Origin: Bacteroidales bacterium UBA1745
GTDB taxonomy: Bacteria; Bacteroidota; Bacteroidia; Bacteroidales; UBA932
Assembly (NCBI GenBank): GCA_002314885.1
Contig: DCHT01000020.1
Span: 1 to 44,072, forward strand
DNA: 44,072 bases
Direction: 5' to 3'
Shown here: positions 41,879-44,072 of the stretch, in pieces
Numbering within the stretch: the first letter of the stretch is position 1
How the letters are laid out: every line of letters starts with the position of its first letter
The notes under the pieces: generated by a model
Database searches by the model: none
The model's input: only the letters and a program-made list of their open reading frames with translations
Told to the model about the DNA's origin: nothing
Made by a program: the position numbers and the translations under genes

Positions 41879-42865
41879 TTATTTGGCGTTGAACATATCC
41901 TTGAAGCAACCGATGGAGCTGAGCATTGAAGATGCCTCGTAAGGCATATAGATGGTCTTTCCATCCTTGCCGGATACCATTTCCTTGAGAGTGCCGATAT
42001 ACTTGTCGGCGAGCATATAGTTAGCAGGGGACATACCGCTGCCGGCGAGGGCTGCATTGACCTTCTCGATGGCCTCTGCCTCTGCCTGAGCCTTGATGAT
42101 GCGGGAATTTGCCTCACCTTCGGCTGCGAGTATCTTGGTCTGCTTGTCGGCCTCGGCCTGGTTGATGAGAGCGGCCTTCTTACCCTCGGACTCGAGGATG
42201 AGAGCCTCCTTGTCACCGGTAGCCTTGAGGACCTGAGCACGGCGCTCACGCTCTGCCTGCATCTGGCGCTCCATTGCGTCGCGTACGGTGTCAGGAGGGG
42301 TGATGTCCTGGAGCTCGACGCGGGTAACCTTCACGCCCCACTTGTTGGTGGCGTCGTCGAGGACGGCACGCAGCTTGGCGTTGATGGTGTCGCGGGAAGT
42401 CAGGGTCTCATCGAGCTCGAGCTCGCCGATCACGTTACGCAGAGTGGTCTGAGTGAGCTTCTCGATAGCGTTCGGAAGGTTGTCGATCTCGTAAACGGCC
42501 TTCACAGGATCCATAATCTGGAAATAGAGGAGGGCGTTGATGGTGGTGGTCACGTTATCCTTCGTGATCACATTCTGCTTAGGGAAGTCATAAACCTGCT
42601 CGCGGAGGTCGATCCTCTGAGTGGTCTTGTTCCTTACATAGGTGGTGCCGTCCACGTCCACATACACGTTGCGGGTGTGGATGAGCCTTGGCTTATCGAT
42701 GATAGGCCAGAGGATGTTGATACCTGAATCGAAAGTCCTGTGGTACTTACCGAGTCTCTCAACTACCCAGGTCTCGGCCTGAGGGATGATGCGGATGCTG
42801 CGCAGAACGATGATGATGACGAGGAGTGCCAATACTCCGACGATGATTAATCCTGCAATTGACAT
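41879..42865 (-). CDS. SPFH/Band 7 (stomatin/QmcA-like) membrane protein
   Basis: A 328-residue SPFH-domain protein. One N-terminal membrane segment (~4-22) is followed by the SPFH domain (~25-190; 'IIPQAETWVVERLGKYHRT', 'VITKDNVTTTINALLYFQI', 'ELELDETLTSRDTINAKL', 'VELQDITPP') and a charged coiled coil (~200-265, rich in Ala/Glu/Lys). Stomatin-like proteins form large oligomers in the inner membrane that organise or protect membrane proteins. The NfeD partner gene lies 66 bases upstream in the same direction, the usual pairing. It ends at the terminator at 41829-41859. Confidence 0.93.
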   Translation of the reverse strand: MSIAGLIIVGVLALLVIIIVLRSIRIIPQAETWVVERLGKYHRTFDSGINILWPIIDKPRLIHTRNVYVDVDGTTYVRNKTTQRIDLREQVYDFPKQNVITKDNVTTTINALLYFQIMDPVKAVYEIDNLPNAIEKLTQTTLRNVIGELELDETLTSRDTINAKLRAVLDDATNKWGVKVTRVELQDITPPDTVRDAMERQMQAERERRAQVLKATGDKEALILESEGKKAALINQAEADKQTKILAAEGEANSRIIKAQAEAEAIEKVNAALAGSGMSPANYMLADKYIGTLKEMVSGKDGKTIYMPYEASSMLSSIGCFKDMFNAK

Positions 42866-42899
42866 AAGTTATTGGTTTTTTAATGGTTTGTATGCTATT

Positions 42900-42941
42900 T
42901 TTATTCCTGGTTGTACCTGGGACTTCCTGGTTTATTCCTGG
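42900..42941. repeat. 11-base direct repeat around the nfeD stop codon
   Basis: TTTATTCCTGG occurs at 42900-42910 and 42931-42941, with a partial third copy (ACTTCCTGG) between. The right copy contains the stop codon of the NfeD gene. It is probably a small duplication without function. Confidence 0.5.
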
Positions 42942-43381
42942 GTCTTGGTCCTGACGGTCAGGATGATGCTGTCGCGCTTCACGATCTCGACGTTGTTGCC
43001 CTTCTCGATGACGCTGCCGTCCTCGGAAACTGCCCTCCAGTCGGAGCCGTCCACTGACACGCAGCCGACGTGGTTCTCCGGATCGATGGTCTCGGTCACG
43101 CGGACCGTGCGGCCGACCATTGCATCGCCGTTGGTCTTGACATTGGTCTTGTCCTTATAGAACATCTTGATCACTGCAGGCCTGATGAATGCGAGTGCGA
43201 GTGCGCTGAACAATGCGAACGCTGCCAGCTGCCACACGAGGCCAAGATGACACGCATCACATATAGCTGCAGCCGCAGCACCGAGCGAAAAGCACATTAC
43301 AGCGAATCCTGCCGTGAAAATCTCTAAGATAATGAAGAGGATGGCAACTACCACCCAAACCATCCAAGCTGAAAATACCAT
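42932..43381 (-). CDS. NfeD-family membrane protein
   Basis: A 149-residue short NfeD protein: a membrane part (~5-75, with segments at about 7-27, 29-45 and 50-68) and a C-terminal OB-fold domain (~85-145) containing 'MVGRTVRVTETIDPENHVG' and 'GNNVEIVKRDSIILTVR'. Short NfeD proteins work with stomatin/SPFH partners in membrane homeostasis, and the SPFH gene follows here. It has no peptidase domain of the long NfeD type. I see no clear TAnnTTTG promoter upstream. Confidence 0.88.
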   Translation of the reverse strand: MVFSAWMVWVVVAILFIILEIFTAGFAVMCFSLGAAAAAICDACHLGLVWQLAAFALFSALALAFIRPAVIKMFYKDKTNVKTNGDAMVGRTVRVTETIDPENHVGCVSVDGSDWRAVSEDGSVIEKGNNVEIVKRDSIILTVRTKTQE

Positions 43382-43486
43382 AATATCTGAGGTTTATTAG
43401 TTTGTCTTCTATGCTCCTTATTTGAGGGAGCGTTTGTTAAATAGACGCAGGAACTGTCGATTTACTACAGAATCCGTGAGTTTTTT

Positions 43487-43945
43487 TCATCGTCCCTTCT
43501 GCCTGTTGACGCACTCCGGACAGACTCCCTTTGCCATATAGTTGACGAAATGCAGTTCAAAGCCCGCCGGATACTGCACCTGTGGCACCTGCAGCTCCTC
43601 GAAGCACCACGTGCGCCCGCAGCACTCGCAGTGGAAATGCACGTGGGCGTCGTTGTCGGTTTCTGTCTCAGTGCCTTCGTTGCACCCGCTGTCCTCGTTG
43701 CCGTGTCCGCGACAAATCTCGTACTTGACGCTGTCGCTGCCGTCCTCGATCGTGTGGAGCAGATGCTTTTCCTTGAGCGCGGCGAACGTCCTCGAAATGA
43801 TCGACTTGTCCACCGTCTCCAGCGCCTCCTCGACCTCCGCCATCGACAACGGCCTCCCCGCGTCGAGCAGAACCCTCACAATCATAGTCCTGTTCGCCGT
43901 TGGCCTGATGCCGTGTCCATTCAGAAGCTCGTCCTCGCGTTTCAT
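43487..43945 (-). CDS. Fur-family metal- or peroxide-responsive repressor
   Basis: A 152-residue Fur-family regulator: winged-helix DNA-binding domain (~1-80; 'GIRPTANRTMIVRVLLDAG', 'SIISRTFAALKEKHLL') and a metal-binding dimerisation domain. Metal ligands include the His/Cys cluster at 101-109 ('HVHFHCECCG'), Cys114 and the structural pair Cys142/Cys145 ('CPEC'). An acidic insertion of about 20 residues (~80-100) precedes the HVHFH motif. Whether it senses iron, zinc or peroxide cannot be read from the sequence; the Cys-rich site would fit zinc. A -7 box lies five bases before the ATG and a perfect inverted repeat immediately upstream of that. Confidence 0.88.
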   Translation of the reverse strand: MKREDELLNGHGIRPTANRTMIVRVLLDAGRPLSMAEVEEALETVDKSIISRTFAALKEKHLLHTIEDGSDSVKYEICRGHGNEDSGCNEGTETETDNDAHVHFHCECCGRTWCFEELQVPQVQYPAGFELHFVNYMAKGVCPECVNRQKGR

Positions 43946-43950
43946 CCTTA

Positions 43951-43958
43951 CAAATATA
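43951..43958 (-). promoter_or_regulatory. -7 element of the Fur-family gene
   Basis: The minus strand reads TATATTTG, with only five bases between it and the ATG at 43945, implying a leaderless or nearly leaderless mRNA. The -33 region would fall inside the adjacent inverted repeat. Confidence 0.55.
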
Positions 43959-43960
43959 GT

Positions 43961-43999
43961 AAATCGGGGTGAAAAAATGGCCTATTTTCACCCCGATTT
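43961..43999. promoter_or_regulatory. Perfect 15-base inverted repeat beside the fur promoter (operator or terminator)
   Basis: AAATCGGGGTGAAAA (43961-43975) and its complement (43985-43999) are separated by nine bases. The repeat starts two bases upstream of the fur -7 box and covers its -33 region, as an operator would. On the plus strand it is followed by TTTTTT, so it could also be a terminator, but no plus-strand gene ends here. An alternative pairing (GTGAAAAAAT 43969-43978 with ATTTTTTCAC 43996-44005) overlaps it. I see nothing else in the remaining ~70 bases of the window. Confidence 0.55.
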
Positions 44000-44072
44000 T
44001 TTCACTCTGCAAAAGCGGGTGTAGATGCTAATCGAAATTTGAACAGAATTGCTCACGGAAAACTGAACAGTT

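Noticed and set aside
43414..43431. Short inverted repeat GCTCC/GGAGC after the Fur-family gene as a terminator
   Set aside because: The stem has only five base pairs and no T-run follows on the minus strand.

Overview
The window looks like chromosome from a gut-type member of the Bacteroidales. Supporting signs are the long (1,104-residue) SecA, BACON and fimbrillin-like surface lipoproteins with GLUG repeats, promoters of the Bacteroidetes form (TTTG, about 19-20 bases, TAnnTTTG) and few recognisable Shine-Dalgarno sites. The base composition is moderately GC-rich. I cannot name the genus. There are no rRNA, tRNA, CRISPR or transposase genes, and no gene-free stretch longer than about 130 bases.

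Left part (1-12,000) is housekeeping: the 3' end of recQ; a minus-strand operon pdxA - rnhA - WYL regulator - S9 peptidase; a small outer-membrane protein and recG on the minus strand; then secA and a bactofilin on the plus strand. Next (12,067-19,288) come three large minus-strand surface lipoprotein genes with BACON, fimbrillin-like, GLUG and DUF4886/SGNH parts.

The main interest is 19,381-37,046, a run of 15 minus-strand genes with gaps of 0-23 bases or overlaps. It has every core part of an aryl polyene (APE)/flexirubin-type type II polyketide pathway: a PaaK-like aryl-acid ligase, two acyl carrier proteins, three ketosynthases, a ketoreductase, two half-site dehydratases, an O-methyltransferase, an LpxL-like acyltransferase, a LolA-like protein, an MMPL exporter, a CrtI-like oxidoreductase, a glycosyltransferase and a NodB-type deacetylase. 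Several parts that are separate proteins in the proteobacterial APE systems are fused here: KS with chain-length factor, KS with a second truncated KS-like domain, dehydratase with GT2 and DUF2062, and MMPL with PlsC and a methyltransferase. My reading is that the operon makes, lipid-anchors, decorates and exports an aryl polyene pigment of the outer membrane.

Divergent from this operon (37,148-41,811) lie a secreted endonuclease/exonuclease/phosphatase-family enzyme, a large outer-membrane beta-barrel protein and a secreted protein with the NUC nuclease fold but a broken catalytic motif. The right end (41,879-43,945) holds an SPFH/stomatin protein with an NfeD protein, and a Fur-family regulator whose promoter sits beside a perfect 15-base inverted repeat.

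One signal cuts across genes: the tetramer CATG is almost absent. Reading by eye I found about ten copies in 44 kb, eight of them within 0.86 kb of one lipoprotein gene.
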